From: Bradyrhizobium sp. WSM3983 | GTDB taxonomy: Bacteria > Pseudomonadota > Alphaproteobacteria > Rhizobiales > Xanthobacteraceae | Length of the DNA: 64,000 bases | Direction of reading: 5' to 3' | Assembly: GCF_000473045.1 (NCBI RefSeq) | Contig: NZ_AXAY01000002.1 | Span: 396,771 to 460,770 of the forward strand | In this document: positions 53,177-62,353 of the stretch, piece by piece | How positions within the stretch are numbered: position 1 is the first letter of the stretch | How the letters are laid out: every line of letters starts with the position of its first letter | Notes under the pieces: model-generated | The model's database searches: none | The model's input: the letters and a program-made list of their open reading frames with translations, nothing else | What the model was told of the DNA's origin: nothing | Made by a program: the position numbers and the translations under genes

Positions 53177-55384
53177 ATGAATGCCTACGTCGGAACACCA
53201 ACGTCTCGCGTCGACGGACGGGCCAAGGTCACTGGGGCCGCCAAATACGCCGGCGAATTCGCGGCCGACGGGCTTCTCCATGGCTTCGTCGTCGCGGCCA
53301 CCATTCCATGCGGGCGCATTGCCCGGCTCGACACCAGCGAAGCGTTGAAGGTGAAGGGCGTGCTCGACGTGCTCACGCATACGCATCGCCCACCGCTCGC
53401 CGGCAAGGACGACGCCTGGAAGGATGAGGTCGCGCCGGCGGAAGGATCGCCCTTCCGGCCGCTCTATGACGACAGCATCAAGTTTAACGGCCAGCCGATC
53501 GCGCTGGTCGTGGCGGAGGATTGGGAAACCGCCAAATTCGCCGCGACGCTGGTGCGTGTCGAATATCGGGAGGAGCAGGCGTTTGCGACCGATCTCGACG
53601 CCGGGCGCAGCAAGGCGACTGAGGTGAAGCAGCCGCACGAGCCGCGCGGCGATGCTGTAGGAGCGCTCGCCAAAGCTGCCGTACGGCACGATGCGGATTA
53701 CCTCATTCCGACCGAGCATCACAACCCAATGGAGCTCTTTGCCTCCACGGTCGTCTGGGACAGCAGCGGCAGGCTCACGGTCTACGACAAGACACAAGGC
53801 GTCCAGAACGTCCACAAGTTTCTGTGCAGCGTGTTCGACAAGAAGCCGGACGATATCCGGGTGCTCTCGCCCTATGTCGGCGGCGCCTTCGGCTCCGGCC
53901 TGCGGCCGCAATATCAGGTGGTGCTGGCAATGCTCGCTGCGCTCGCTCTGAGGCGATCCGTTCGCGTCGTGCTGACGCGGCAGCAGATGTACGGGCTCGG
54001 CCACCGTCCGGCAACGATCGAGCACGTCGGCCTCGGCGCCAAGTCCGACGGTACGCTTGAGGCGGTGACGCACGAGGCAACCGCCGTCACCTCTCGGTAC
54101 GAAGATTTCGCCCGCAACGACAGCGGCTGGGCTGAACAGCTCTACAAGAGCCCGAACAGCCGCTATTCCCACAAGCTCGTCCGCCTCGACGTCTCCACGC
54201 CCTGCGACATGCGCGCGCCAGGCGCCGCTTCGGGCGTCTGCGCGCTCGAATGCGCCATGGACGAGCTGGCCGTCGCGCTCAAGCTCGACCCGATCGAATT
54301 GCGGCTGAAGTGCTACTCCGATCGCGACCAGAGCGAAGACCTGCCCTACACCAGCAAGCAGCTGCGCGAATGCTACGCCCGCGGCGCGGAAGCCTTCGGG
54401 TGGAGCAAGCGCAATCCCGCGTCCCGTTCAATGCGCGACGGCAAGGAGCTGGTTGGCTGGGGCATGGCGACAGGCGTGTGGGAGGCGCTGCAGATGCCGG
54501 TGGCAGCCCGCATCGGGCTGACTGCCAACGGTCATGCCGAGGTGTCTTGCGCGGCGTCCGACATCGGCACCGGCACGTACACCATCGTGGCGCAGGTGGC
54601 GGCCGATGCGCTCGGGCTGCCGATCGAGAACATCGACGTCAGGCTCGCCGACTCGACGTTGCCCCAAGCTCCGGTAGAGGGCGGCTCTTGGATGGCCGCG
54701 TCGAGCGCGCATGCGGTGTTGGGGGCGGCCGATGACATTCGCCAGGAGCTCATACGTCTCGCCAGTGCAATGCCGTCTTCGCCGCTCGCCGGTGTCGATG
54801 TGGCCGATGTCATCCTTGTCGGCGGCACAATAGCCAAGGCCGGCGACATGGGCAGTGCCGTCTCGATCGCTGATGCTATGCGCCATGGCAAGTTGGAGCG
54901 CATCGAGAAGCAGAAGCTCAATCATTTCGCAGAGGACAAGTCGTACGCCCGCAACACCCACTCGGCCGTCTTCGCCGAGGTGAAGGTTGACGAGCAGCTC
55001 GGCGTCATCCGCGTCACGCGGGTAGTGAGCGCCGTCGCTGCCGGGCGGATCCTGAACACCAAGACCGGTCGCAGTCAGATCATGGGTGGCGTGGTCTGGG
55101 GCATCGGGATGGCCTTGCACGAGGAGACCGTGATGGATCACCGTTTCGGTCGGATCATGAACGCAAACATCGCCGAGTACCACATTCCGGTGAATGCCGA
55201 CGTTCAAGACATCGACGTTATCTTCGTCGAGGAGCGGGATGACCGCATTAACACGCTGGGCGTCAAGGGCCTCGGCGAAATTGGTATCGTCGGCGTTCCT
55301 GCGGCAATTGCGAATGCTATCTATCATGCCACCGGCAAGCGCATTCGCCGCTTTCCCGTCACGCTGGACAAGTTGCTCGCCTGA
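53177..55384 (+). CDS. paoC: Aldehyde oxidoreductase molybdenum-cofactor subunit (PaoC type)
   Basis: The 735-residue catalytic subunit has the N-terminal GTPTSRVDGRAKVTGAAKYAGE entry and then cofactor-contact segments (PYVGGAFGSGLRPQYQ; DMRAPGAASGVCALE; VEGGSWMAASSAHAV). Near the C-terminus, GVKGLGEIGIVGVPAAIA contains the catalytic glutamate. It oxidises aldehydes, probably aromatic ones, to acids. ATG 53177 follows the FAD subunit stop by 7 bases. No PaoD/XdhC-like maturation gene follows here. Confidence 0.9.
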   Translation: MNAYVGTPTSRVDGRAKVTGAAKYAGEFAADGLLHGFVVAATIPCGRIARLDTSEALKVKGVLDVLTHTHRPPLAGKDDAWKDEVAPAEGSPFRPLYDDSIKFNGQPIALVVAEDWETAKFAATLVRVEYREEQAFATDLDAGRSKATEVKQPHEPRGDAVGALAKAAVRHDADYLIPTEHHNPMELFASTVVWDSSGRLTVYDKTQGVQNVHKFLCSVFDKKPDDIRVLSPYVGGAFGSGLRPQYQVVLAMLAALALRRSVRVVLTRQQMYGLGHRPATIEHVGLGAKSDGTLEAVTHEATAVTSRYEDFARNDSGWAEQLYKSPNSRYSHKLVRLDVSTPCDMRAPGAASGVCALECAMDELAVALKLDPIELRLKCYSDRDQSEDLPYTSKQLRECYARGAEAFGWSKRNPASRSMRDGKELVGWGMATGVWEALQMPVAARIGLTANGHAEVSCAASDIGTGTYTIVAQVAADALGLPIENIDVRLADSTLPQAPVEGGSWMAASSAHAVLGAADDIRQELIRLASAMPSSPLAGVDVADVILVGGTIAKAGDMGSAVSIADAMRHGKLERIEKQKLNHFAEDKSYARNTHSAVFAEVKVDEQLGVIRVTRVVSAVAAGRILNTKTGRSQIMGGVVWGIGMALHEETVMDHRFGRIMNANIAEYHIPVNADVQDIDVIFVEERDDRINTLGVKGLGEIGIVGVPAAIANAIYHATGKRIRRFPVTLDKLLA

Positions 55385-55799
55385 CGTGCCGGACCAACTT
55401 CGCGACAGCGGCTGCACCGGGGTATCAGTTTTGAAGGGCCGAGCCATTCCCCGGTCAAGTCGTGGCTTTCAGAAAGGTTTTAACCGCCGCTTCCTCAATG
55501 TCCCGAGTGATGCCGATCGACGGGCGAGGGCCCTGCGGCCCGTTTTCCAGCTGATCAACGCCGCGAGAAAGATTGTCGCCCTCAACAATTGACCAAGTCG
55601 AATTCACACTTGGGCGACGACTGGCTGGCCGCTATAGCGGGCCGTGCAATGTCGGCCGAACGGATCTCGGATCACGTGCACCCTCAGGCGCTTGCTAGGA
55701 CGCTTCGCGCCAAACCATGTGTTAACCAGACGAGTCGCTGGCGGAAATTTTTTTGACGCCCCCTTGAAACTTTTTTCGGCCTTCCAAATTTTTTTGGTG
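55385..55799. other. Gene-free stretch
   Basis: No gene is supported. Runs such as GGAAATTTTTTTGACG and CCAAATTTTTTTGG near 55742-55798 make it locally AT-rich, which suits a promoter for the heat-shock genes. Confidence 0.45.
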
Positions 55800-55901
55800 T
55801 CGCCATCACGGCGACCGGGATGCCCTCGGGGTCCCGCGAATGAGACGGGCGCCCGGACGGTGTCCGGAGCCTGCTCGTAGCCATCTTGCTCCAAGGAGGA
55901 T
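55800..55901 (+). promoter_or_regulatory. ROSE-type RNA thermometer
   Basis: The 5' leader of the hsp20 gene ends in CGGTGTCCGGAGCCTGCTCG, then CATCTTGCTCCAAGGAGGAT. The TTGCTCC/GGAGG pairing next to the ATG is the hallmark of rhizobial ROSE elements, where the ribosome site is masked by a UUGCU strand at low temperature. Upstream GC-rich hairpins (CGCCATCACGGCG; GCGCCCGGACGG) complete the usual multi-stem layout. The assignment rests on motif and position. Confidence 0.75.
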
Positions 55902-55907
55902 TTGGAT

Positions 55908-56360
55908 ATGAGGTATGATTGGACTCCCCTCTGGAGGTCGACGATCGGATTCGACCGCCTTTTCGACGTTCTCGACGAGGTCCAGCGGACCGCCGAAGAG
56001 AGCTATCCCCCCTATAACATCGAACGTCTCGAGGAGAACCGCTTCCAGATCTCGGTGGCGCTCGCCGGATTTACCCCGGACGAAGTCGCACTGATGGTCG
56101 AGCAGAACGTCCTGACCCTCGAGGGCCGCAAGAACGAGAAGGAAGAGAAGACCTTCCTGCATCGCGGCATCTCGGCGCGCAACTTCAAGCGCCAGTTCAC
56201 GCTCGCCGACCACGTAGAGGTCAAAGGCGCCCGCTTCGAAAACGGTCTGCTCGTCATCGAGCTGCAGCGGGAAATCTCCGAGGCGATGAAGCCGCGCCGC
56301 ATCGCGATCAATGGTATCGCCCCGAGCAACGTCAGCCAGATCGAAGCCAAGGCCGCCTGA
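55908..56360 (+). CDS. Small heat-shock protein Hsp20, class A (IbpA-like)
   Basis: The 150-residue chaperone has an alpha-crystallin domain (about 35-130): YNIERLEENRFQISVALAGF, TLEGRKNEKEE, GISARNFKRQFTLADHVEV and ARFENGLLVIELQRE. The GISARNFKRQF motif marks class A IbpA-like proteins. It binds unfolding proteins during heat stress. ATG 55908 is 8 bases after AAGGAGG. The TTG at 55902 is less likely. Expression is probably controlled by the ROSE leader. Confidence 0.92.
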   Translation: MRYDWTPLWRSTIGFDRLFDVLDEVQRTAEESYPPYNIERLEENRFQISVALAGFTPDEVALMVEQNVLTLEGRKNEKEEKTFLHRGISARNFKRQFTLADHVEVKGARFENGLLVIELQREISEAMKPRRIAINGIAPSNVSQIEAKAA

Positions 56361-56443
56361 ACCGGACACGGCTTTACTCGATCGACGCCGCGCGGGGTCA
56401 TCCGCGCGGCAACTCCCAACTCCTCTCAGAACTGGAGGCAGCT

Positions 56444-56745
56444 ATGCGGCCGACGACCGCTTCTTACGACAACATTGTCGATTTCAACTCTTTCCTTCAT
56501 CCGGGCACCGCGTTCGAGCATCCGCGGGACGTGCTCGCTCACCCGAAGCTCAGCCTTTCCCAGAAGCGCGCCATCCTCGCCTCATGGGCATCGGATGCGT
56601 CCGCGATCGCATCCTGCCCATCACTCCGGGCCCCTGAAGGACTGAAGGCACCGAAGCGCTCTGCGCGCTGGACGAAGGCCCGCGGCACCCGCCCGGCGGC
56701 AAGCCAATACGCCTGCGGTCCGTCGCGCGGTGCGGCGCTGTTTAG
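56444..56745 (+). pseudogene. Frameshifted hypothetical gene between heat-shock genes
   Basis: The first frame reads MRPTTASYDNIVDFNSFLHPGTAFEHP … ILASWASDASAI … LRAPEGLKAP. A different frame then reads EALCALDEGPRHPPGGKP…RLRSV to TAG 56743-56745. The two halves look like one protein of about 100 residues, as found beside hsp20 genes in rhizobia, with a small deletion near 56655 that changes the frame. As it stands translation would run on into the next gene. Confidence 0.55.
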
Positions 56746-56755
56746 GAGGGAAGCC

Positions 56756-56947
56756 ATGGAAGAAGTCAATTTGCCGCGCCATGTCATCGAGACACTGGAG
56801 AAGAGGTGGGCGCGAAGCCTGCAGCGGCAGGCCGTCACATGGCGGACTGACGGACTTCCGCTCATGGCAGTCGAACGCGTGTGCGCCATACGTCGCGCGC
56901 GGCTGAGTTTTTGCCAAGTGAGCATGAAGAAACAGAAAGGAGGATAA
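56756..56947 (+). CDS. 63-aa basic hypothetical protein
   Basis: From ATG 56756, preceded by AGGAGGG, it reads MEEVNLPRHVIETLEKRWARSLQ, then a basic tail (ICAIRRARLS-like, ending KKQKGG). It is helical and charged. It lies between the two hsp20 genes and ends 2 bases before the second, so it is co-transcribed with it. Function unknown. Confidence 0.5.
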   Translation: MEEVNLPRHVIETLEKRWARSLQRQAVTWRTDGLPLMAVERVCAIRRARLSFCQVSMKKQKGG

Positions 56948-56949
56948 CC

Positions 56950-57435
56950 ATGGCACTACGCGATCTCATTCCGTGGAACAACGGCTCTCCGGATCTGAGC
57001 CCGCATCGCAGTGAGCCCCATCCGTTCCTCGCGCTTCACCGCGAGATGAATCGGCTGTTTGACGACGCATTCCGCACGTTCGACGTCGCTCCGTTCGGCT
57101 CTCAGGCGATCGGATGGCCGAACGTCGAAGTCAACGAGACCGAGGAGGAAGTAAGCGTCGTCGCCGAACTTCCTGGTCTCGAGGAGAAGGACGTCAACGT
57201 CGAACTGAGGGATGGTCTGTTGACCATCAGCGGTGAGAAGAGGAGCGAGACCGAAGACAAGGAGCGCCGCTTCAGCGAGCGTTACTACGGGCGCTTCGCA
57301 CGTTCCATCCCGGTCGATGATGTCGATCAGGACAAGGTTGAGGCATCCTTCAAGAATGGTGTGCTCACCGTGACATTGCCGAAGTTACCCACTGCGCAGC
57401 ACAAAGTGAAACGGATCGCCATCACCGGCAAGTAA
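56950..57435 (+). CDS. Small heat-shock protein Hsp20, class B-like
   Basis: The 161-residue chaperone has an alpha-crystallin domain (about 55-158): PNVEVNETEEEVSVVAELPGL, VNVELRDGLLTISGEKRSE, RYYGRFARSIPVDD and SFKNGVLTVTLPKLP. The N-terminus (LRDLIPWNNGS) is typical of HSP20/HSP16.5-like members and differs from the class A gene upstream. AAAGGAGG precedes ATG. No ROSE motif is seen directly before it, so it may depend on the upstream leader. Confidence 0.92.
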   Translation: MALRDLIPWNNGSPDLSPHRSEPHPFLALHREMNRLFDDAFRTFDVAPFGSQAIGWPNVEVNETEEEVSVVAELPGLEEKDVNVELRDGLLTISGEKRSETEDKERRFSERYYGRFARSIPVDDVDQDKVEASFKNGVLTVTLPKLPTAQHKVKRIAITGK

Positions 57436-57563
57436 CCGCGGGAGGGGCGGGCGCTCCCGCGCTTTCGCCCGCGCCGTTGGGCAACAACCGACCACAGGTC
57501 AAGCGACCTCGAGGCGGACTAACAAACGAGAATTGAAAGGAGACAATATAAGGAGTTGCAACG

Positions 57564-57917
57564 ATGATCACCGTCTGGAAAAAAGACATGATTGCCGATG
57601 TCGCCAATCTTGTGATCGGTCTTGGCTTGTTCATCTCGCCATGGACCTTCGGGTTCGCCGCTGAAAGTCCCACAAACTGGAATGCCTGGTTGAGCGGCAT
57701 CCTGATCGCTACCATTGCCGTAGCCGCGCTGGCGATTATCGCCGAATGGCAGATGTGGGCAGCCTTGGCGCGCGGCGTCTGGGTGGCTGTGTCGCCGTGG
57801 GTATTATACTTCTCGGCCAAAGCAATGGTCACACCGCTCCACGTCATCGCTGGAATCCTAGTGGTGGCTGTTGCGGCTCTGCGACTCTGGCAGCTGCACC
57901 AGAGCCATCCCCCGTGA
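57564..57917 (+). CDS. SPW-repeat membrane protein
   Basis: The 117-residue protein has about four membrane helices. Two SPW repeats are visible (GLGLFISPWTFGFA; WVAVSPWVLYFSA), each at the start of a helix pair. The role of SPW proteins is not established, though they often lie near stress genes, as here. AAAGGAG and GGAG precede the ATG. Confidence 0.85.
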   Translation: MITVWKKDMIADVANLVIGLGLFISPWTFGFAAESPTNWNAWLSGILIATIAVAALAIIAEWQMWAALARGVWVAVSPWVLYFSAKAMVTPLHVIAGILVVAVAALRLWQLHQSHPP

Positions 57918-58333
57918 CGGCCTGACGCTCTGCGAGGGAGGATGCGACCAAGCCTCCCTACGCATTTCATCTGCGCGTCTGCGCCATTTTGCTGGCCAAG
58001 CTTTTTGCCCGCGAGATAAACGACAATAGGTGCTGCAGTGAAAGGGAACACGCCAATAGCTTTCCCGTCGGCCGTTGCGCCAAGCCGAGACATCCCACTG
58101 ACATCGCGTTTGTACACGCTTGATAAGAAGCGTCGCCGAGTCGTCGCGGGCGTTACTCCCGAGGAGACGACCGAATTCGAACTATTGGATGCTCAGCTTC
58201 CGCTCAATGCCGCGCGCGGCGATCGCGCTGTCCGCGCTGGAAATGTCGCCGTCCGGCGGCAGGCCGATGCTGATCGCCACCCCGGGGCCAAAGAAGCGCG
58301 TCAATCGCATGAGGTCGTGCGAAAGGATGACGC
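57918..58333. other. Gene-free stretch with possible coding debris
   Basis: A hairpin AGGGAGG…CCTCCCT lies near 57934-57959, without a T-tract. Minus-strand text FFGPGVAISIGLPPDGDIS near 58200-58300 looks like a gene fragment but I cannot assign it. Confidence 0.4.
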
Positions 58334-58768
58334 GCCAATCTGCTCAACACCACGGCACAAGGGCTTACATTCATTGAGGACAGCGGATCCGACAACATCT
58401 TCCTCCATCTCGACACCTTCCATATGAACCTGGAGGAGGCCGATATTGGCCTGGCCATCCGCCGTGCCGCGAACAAGATCGGCTATGTCCATATCGGCGA
58501 GAGCCATCGCGGTTTCCTCGGCACCGGGAGCATCGATTTCGCAGCGGTCTTCGACGTGCTCACGGCAATCGGCTACAGGGACGATCTCAGTTTCGAATCT
58601 TTCTCCTCCGAGATCGTCGACGGGAACTTGTCCAGGAAGACCGCCATCTGGCGCAATCTGTGGACCGACAATATGGAGCTTGCGCATCATGCTCGTCGCT
58701 TCATTGCGCTCGGGTTGGAGACGGCGCGGCGCAAGGCAGAGCTCGTTTCAGCAGCGCAGAAACCGTGA
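58334..58768 (+). pseudogene. C-terminal fragment of a sugar 3-epimerase
   Basis: The open frame LLNTTAQGLTFIEDSGS…NIFLHLDTFHMNLEE…IGYVHIGESHRGFLGTG…FESFSSEIVD matches the C-terminal half of D-tagatose/psicose 3-epimerase-type enzymes. It retains the metal-site histidine (DTFHMN) and the terminal glutamate (FESF). The N-terminal half is missing. A short product could start at ATG 58424 but would lack part of the barrel. Confidence 0.7.
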
Positions 58769-58990
58769 GAGCGCTGGTGCCGCCTGAAGCTTGCCATGGC
58801 CGCTGGCGAGACGCTCGCTGTAGCGCGTCGGGAGCTGCCTTTCACAGGCACGCCAGTTGCAGGACGCTTCACAAAAGGAGTCCGAATCTCTTTCCTCGTC
58901 AAGAAGGTGTCTCAGTAATCCCGTGAAGGACGAGGGACGTGGGGCTTGAACGGTCGCCCTCAGCAATAACAAGAAGGAGAACCCACGGCT

Positions 58991-59437
58991 ATGCCAACGC
59001 ACATCCTTCCGACCACGGTGGTCGGCAGCTATCCGCAGCTGGAATGGCCGGTGAATCGCGCCATGTTGTCGAAGGTAGTGCCGCGCACCCGCCTGCACGA
59101 CATGTGGCGCTTGCCGGTGGAGCATCTAGAAGAAGCGCAGGACGACGCCACCATCGTCGCGATCCGCGACATGGAGCGCGCCGGCATCGACATCGTGACC
59201 GATGGCGAAATCCGCCGTGAGAGCTATTCCAATCGCTTCGCCACGGCTTTCGTGCGCCAAGTCGCCCAGCGCGTCGCGGTATTGCATCTCGGCAAGATTT
59301 TTACGCGCGGCGGCGGGACTCAGCTTTGGTTCGATCGGCACCGCTGTCCGACGTCGATGCGATGGCGTTGTGGACGGGGGAGATCTTCTGAAGCGGACTC
59401 CCCCAGATGCGATTGCCTGGTCTGGGCATTGGGGTGA
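58991..59437 (+). pseudogene. Chimeric pseudogene: MetE-like N-terminus fused to UrtD-like fragment
   Basis: Residues 1-85 (PTHILPTTVVGSYPQLEWP … IRDMERAGIDIVTDGEIRRES) are the N-terminus of a cobalamin-independent methionine-synthase-like protein. At about 59246 the reading continues as FVRQVAQRVAVLHLGKIFTRG, nearly identical to the C-terminal part of the UrtD-type ATPase at 42862-42925. Then, in another register, comes GLSFGSIGT, similar to the amidase. The 5' end has a good ribosome site (AAGGAG), so a 148-residue fusion could be made. Confidence 0.7.
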
Positions 59438-59546
59438 AAATGCCCGCTCTGTCTCCCGGAACCAGCAGGGGGAGGCGAGTTTTGGTGCGGTATCGAACTC
59501 AGCGGGCGCGTGCTGCTGGCGCGTCCAGGGTAGAAGGAGGCAATCG

Positions 59547-60602
59547 ATGAAGATGATCAAGGGACCAGCGATATTCCTCGCTCAGTTCGCTACCGACGCG
59601 GCGCCGTTCAACTCCTTCGCCTCGATCTGCGGTTGGGCAGCCTCACTTGGCTACAATGGGGTTCAGATTCCGAGCTGGGACAGGCGGCTGCTCGATCTGA
59701 AGAAAGCCTCGGAGTCGCAGACCTACGCCGACGAGGTGAAAGGTATCGCATCTCGTCACGGCCTTTCCATCACTGAGCTCTCGACCCATCTCCAGGGCCA
59801 GCTCGTCGCCGTTCATCCGGCCTATGACACGGCGTTCGACGGCTTCGCCGCACCTGAGGTCCGCGGCAATCCGAAGGCGCGCACCGAATGGGCCGTCGAC
59901 CAGGTCAAGCGCGCGATCTTAGCCTCCAAGCGTCTCGGGCTTACGGTGCATGCGACCTTCTCAGGCGCACTTGCCTGGCCCTATATCTATCCATGGCCGC
60001 AGCGTCCGGCCGGTCTCGTCGAGACCGCCTTCGACGAGCTCGCTAAGCGTTGGCGGCCCATCCTAGACTATGCAGATGAGCAAGGCGTTGATCTCGCCTA
60101 CGAGATCCACCCGGGCGAGGATTTGCACGACGGTGTCTCCTACGAGATGTTCCTCGATCGGGTAAATAACCATAAGCGCGCGAACCTGCTTTACGACCCA
60201 TCGCACTTCGTGCTGCAGCAGCTCGACTACCTCGACTACATCGACATCTACCACGCGCGTATCAAAGCCTTCCATGTCAAGGACGCCGAGTTCGACCCGA
60301 CCGGCCGCCAGGGTGTCTACGGCGGCTTCCAAAGCTGGGTCGACCGTGCCGGCCGCTTCCGCTCGCTGGGCGATGGCCAAGTCGATTTCGGCGCAATCTT
60401 CTCGAAGCTTACGCAATACGATTACGACAGCTGGGCGGTGCTCGAATGGGAATGCGCGCTGAAGCATCCTGAGCAAGGCGCGCGGGAGGGCGCGGAGTTC
60501 ATCAAGAGCCATATCATACGGGTCACAGAGAAAGCCTTCGATGATTTCGCAGGCTCCGCCACCGACGATGCAGCGAACCGCAAGATGCTGGGCATCTCCT
60601 GA
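59547..60602 (+). CDS. Sugar phosphate isomerase/epimerase family protein
   Basis: The 351-residue TIM-barrel protein of the xylose-isomerase-like (AP endonuclease 2) superfamily reads FATDAAPFNSFASICGWAAS, LAYEIHPGEDLHDG with a metal-binding Glu, LLYDPSHFVLQQLDY, IKAFHVKDAEFDP and VLEWECALKHPE. The Glu/His/Asp/Glu set forms the divalent-metal site. It probably isomerises or epimerises a sugar or polyol in concert with the dehydrogenase 14 bases downstream. AGAAGGAGG precedes ATG 59547. The in-frame extension upstream is pseudogene debris. Confidence 0.88.
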   Translation: MKMIKGPAIFLAQFATDAAPFNSFASICGWAASLGYNGVQIPSWDRRLLDLKKASESQTYADEVKGIASRHGLSITELSTHLQGQLVAVHPAYDTAFDGFAAPEVRGNPKARTEWAVDQVKRAILASKRLGLTVHATFSGALAWPYIYPWPQRPAGLVETAFDELAKRWRPILDYADEQGVDLAYEIHPGEDLHDGVSYEMFLDRVNNHKRANLLYDPSHFVLQQLDYLDYIDIYHARIKAFHVKDAEFDPTGRQGVYGGFQSWVDRAGRFRSLGDGQVDFGAIFSKLTQYDYDSWAVLEWECALKHPEQGAREGAEFIKSHIIRVTEKAFDDFAGSATDDAANRKMLGIS

Positions 60603-60616
60603 GCGAGAGGAACGAT

Positions 60617-61792
60617 ATGGCTATCGAAGCAAGCAACGAAACTGGCGGTCATCGTCGTATTCGGCTCGGCATGGTCGGCGGCGGCCAGGGCGCCTTCATC
60701 GGCGCCGTCCACCGCATTGCCGCTCGCATCGACGACCAATTCGAGCTGGTAGCCGGTGCGCTCGCGTCGGATTCGTTCCGATCCAAGGCCTCGGCGAAGG
60801 ACCTCGGCATCGCCGACGACCGCGCCTATGGCTCCTTCGAAGAGATGGCGAAGGCGGAAGCCGCGCGATCTGACGGCATCGAGGCGGTCTCGATCGTGAC
60901 GCCCAACCACATGCATAGCCCGGTCGCGAAGGCCTTCCTTGAAGCCGGCATACACGTGATCTGCGACAAGCCACTGACGACGACAGTCGCCGAGGCTGAG
61001 GAACTGGTGGCGCTGGTCAGGAAGACGGGCAGGGTCTTCGTGGTGACGCACAATTACACCGGCTATCCCATGGTCCGACAGGCTCGGGCTATGGTCGCGA
61101 ACGGCGACCTTGGCGAGATCCGTCTCGTTCAGGCCGAGTATCCGCAGGATTGGTTGACGGAGCGGTTGGAGACCAGCGGCCAGAAGCAGGCAGCGTGGCG
61201 CACGGACCCCGCTCGTTCCGGCGCCGGCGGGTGCATCGGCGACATCGGCACCCATGCCTACAATCTCGCTTGCTTCGTCACCGGACTCGAGCTCGACGAA
61301 CTGCTCGCTCAGCTCTCAACCTTCGTCGAGGGACGGCTTCTCGACGACGACGTTCAGATCCTTCTCAGGTGGAAGGGCGGTGCCAAGGGCATGCTGTGGG
61401 CGAGTCAGGTCGCCGTCGGCAATGAGAACGGTCTGACGCTGCGTGTCTACGGCAGCAAAGGCGGCCTCGAATGGACACAGGAAAATCCAAATCAGCTCTG
61501 GTTCGCGCCCCACGGCCGGCCCAAGCAGCTCCTGACCCGCGGCGGGGCGGGCGCCTTGGTCGAGGCGGGCCGCGTCACCCGCACGCCGTCCGGCCACCCC
61601 GAGGGTTACCTTGAAGGTTTCGCAACAATCTATGCCGAGGCGGCGCGGGCCATTCGCGCAGCGGAGACCGGCAGGAAACAGGATCTGGCGGTGATCTTCC
61701 CGACCATCGAGGATGGCCTCGCTGGCGTGAAGTTCATCGATGCTGCAGTGAGATCATCAGCAAGCAATGGCGCCTGGGTTCGGATCACGTAA
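60617..61792 (+). CDS. Gfo/Idh/MocA family oxidoreductase
   Basis: The 391-residue dehydrogenase has an N-terminal Rossmann domain (IRLGMVGGGQGAFIGAVHR), VTPNHMHSPVAKAFLEAG and the family CDKPLT (EKP variant). The C-terminal domain has GGCIGDIGTHAYNLACF with the likely catalytic His. Such enzymes oxidise sugars or inositols with NAD(P). It is paired with the epimerase upstream as a two-gene sugar/polyol catabolic unit. Confidence 0.9.
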   Translation: MAIEASNETGGHRRIRLGMVGGGQGAFIGAVHRIAARIDDQFELVAGALASDSFRSKASAKDLGIADDRAYGSFEEMAKAEAARSDGIEAVSIVTPNHMHSPVAKAFLEAGIHVICDKPLTTTVAEAEELVALVRKTGRVFVVTHNYTGYPMVRQARAMVANGDLGEIRLVQAEYPQDWLTERLETSGQKQAAWRTDPARSGAGGCIGDIGTHAYNLACFVTGLELDELLAQLSTFVEGRLLDDDVQILLRWKGGAKGMLWASQVAVGNENGLTLRVYGSKGGLEWTQENPNQLWFAPHGRPKQLLTRGGAGALVEAGRVTRTPSGHPEGYLEGFATIYAEAARAIRAAETGRKQDLAVIFPTIEDGLAGVKFIDAAVRSSASNGAWVRIT

Positions 61793-61888
61793 CCGAGCGG
61801 CCCCGAGATGCGGCAAGCCCGAAGGCGCGGATACTCTCGCGGGCACGTCAGCGCCTTCATGCGGGGTCTCCTGGCGTGATCAGGAGCG

Positions 61889-62146
61889 TCAGGTCACCGC
61901 GTTCCGGACCAGCCGAGTGAATGCTACCACCTCGTAGGCCCTGCAAGTTGACGCCGCGATCCACCAATAGCTGCATGCCACCGCATTCTTCGGACCGGCG
62001 ATCTCCTGCAGACCTGTCCGACGCTGACCAATGTCAACGATGTCAGAGTGATTCTGGTGGGCTAGTCGTAGCGAGAGCGACGTCAGGTTATGTTGGTAGT
62101 CACGCAACAGATCAAGGAAGCGAGGGCCCTTCTCAGTCAGAAACAT
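61889..62146 (-). CDS. 85-aa hypothetical protein
   Basis: From ATG 62146 it reads MFLTEKGPRFLDLLRDYQHN, then LTSLSLRLAHQNHSDIVDIGQ, GLQEIAGPKNAVACSYWWIAAST. The helical layout and GPKNAVAxxYWW segment look like a small folded domain. The final residues (after AAST) differ in style and the end may be altered. Function unknown. Confidence 0.45.
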   Translation of the reverse strand: MFLTEKGPRFLDLLRDYQHNLTSLSLRLAHQNHSDIVDIGQRRTGLQEIAGPKNAVACSYWWIAASTCRAYEVVAFTRLVRNAVT

Positions 62147-62353
62147 CCACCACCTCAAGAAAACTCAATCACTTACAAGTTGCTCCCTGCGTTCGGGACG
62201 CAATGGCTTGCTTTGAGATGGTTGCACGTCCAGGATTTGAACCTGCTTTGCTCGCGCTTTTCATTTGGAAACAACTGCCAAGCTATTGATATTGCTAGAG
62301 CGAGATCGAGCGTTTTTTTCCAAATGCGCGTTGAAACTATTAAATAATCAAAC

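Noticed and set aside
54428..55447. A 339-codon minus-strand frame opposite the molybdenum subunit
   Set aside because: It is antisense to conserved active-site coding sequence and has no independent support.
62220..62270. Minus-strand GCAGG TTCAAAT CCTGG followed by TGCAACCA, resembling a fourth tRNA 3' end
   Set aside because: The T-arm has a mismatch at its base, no anticodon arm is recognisable and the acceptor cannot be assigned; too weak to call.
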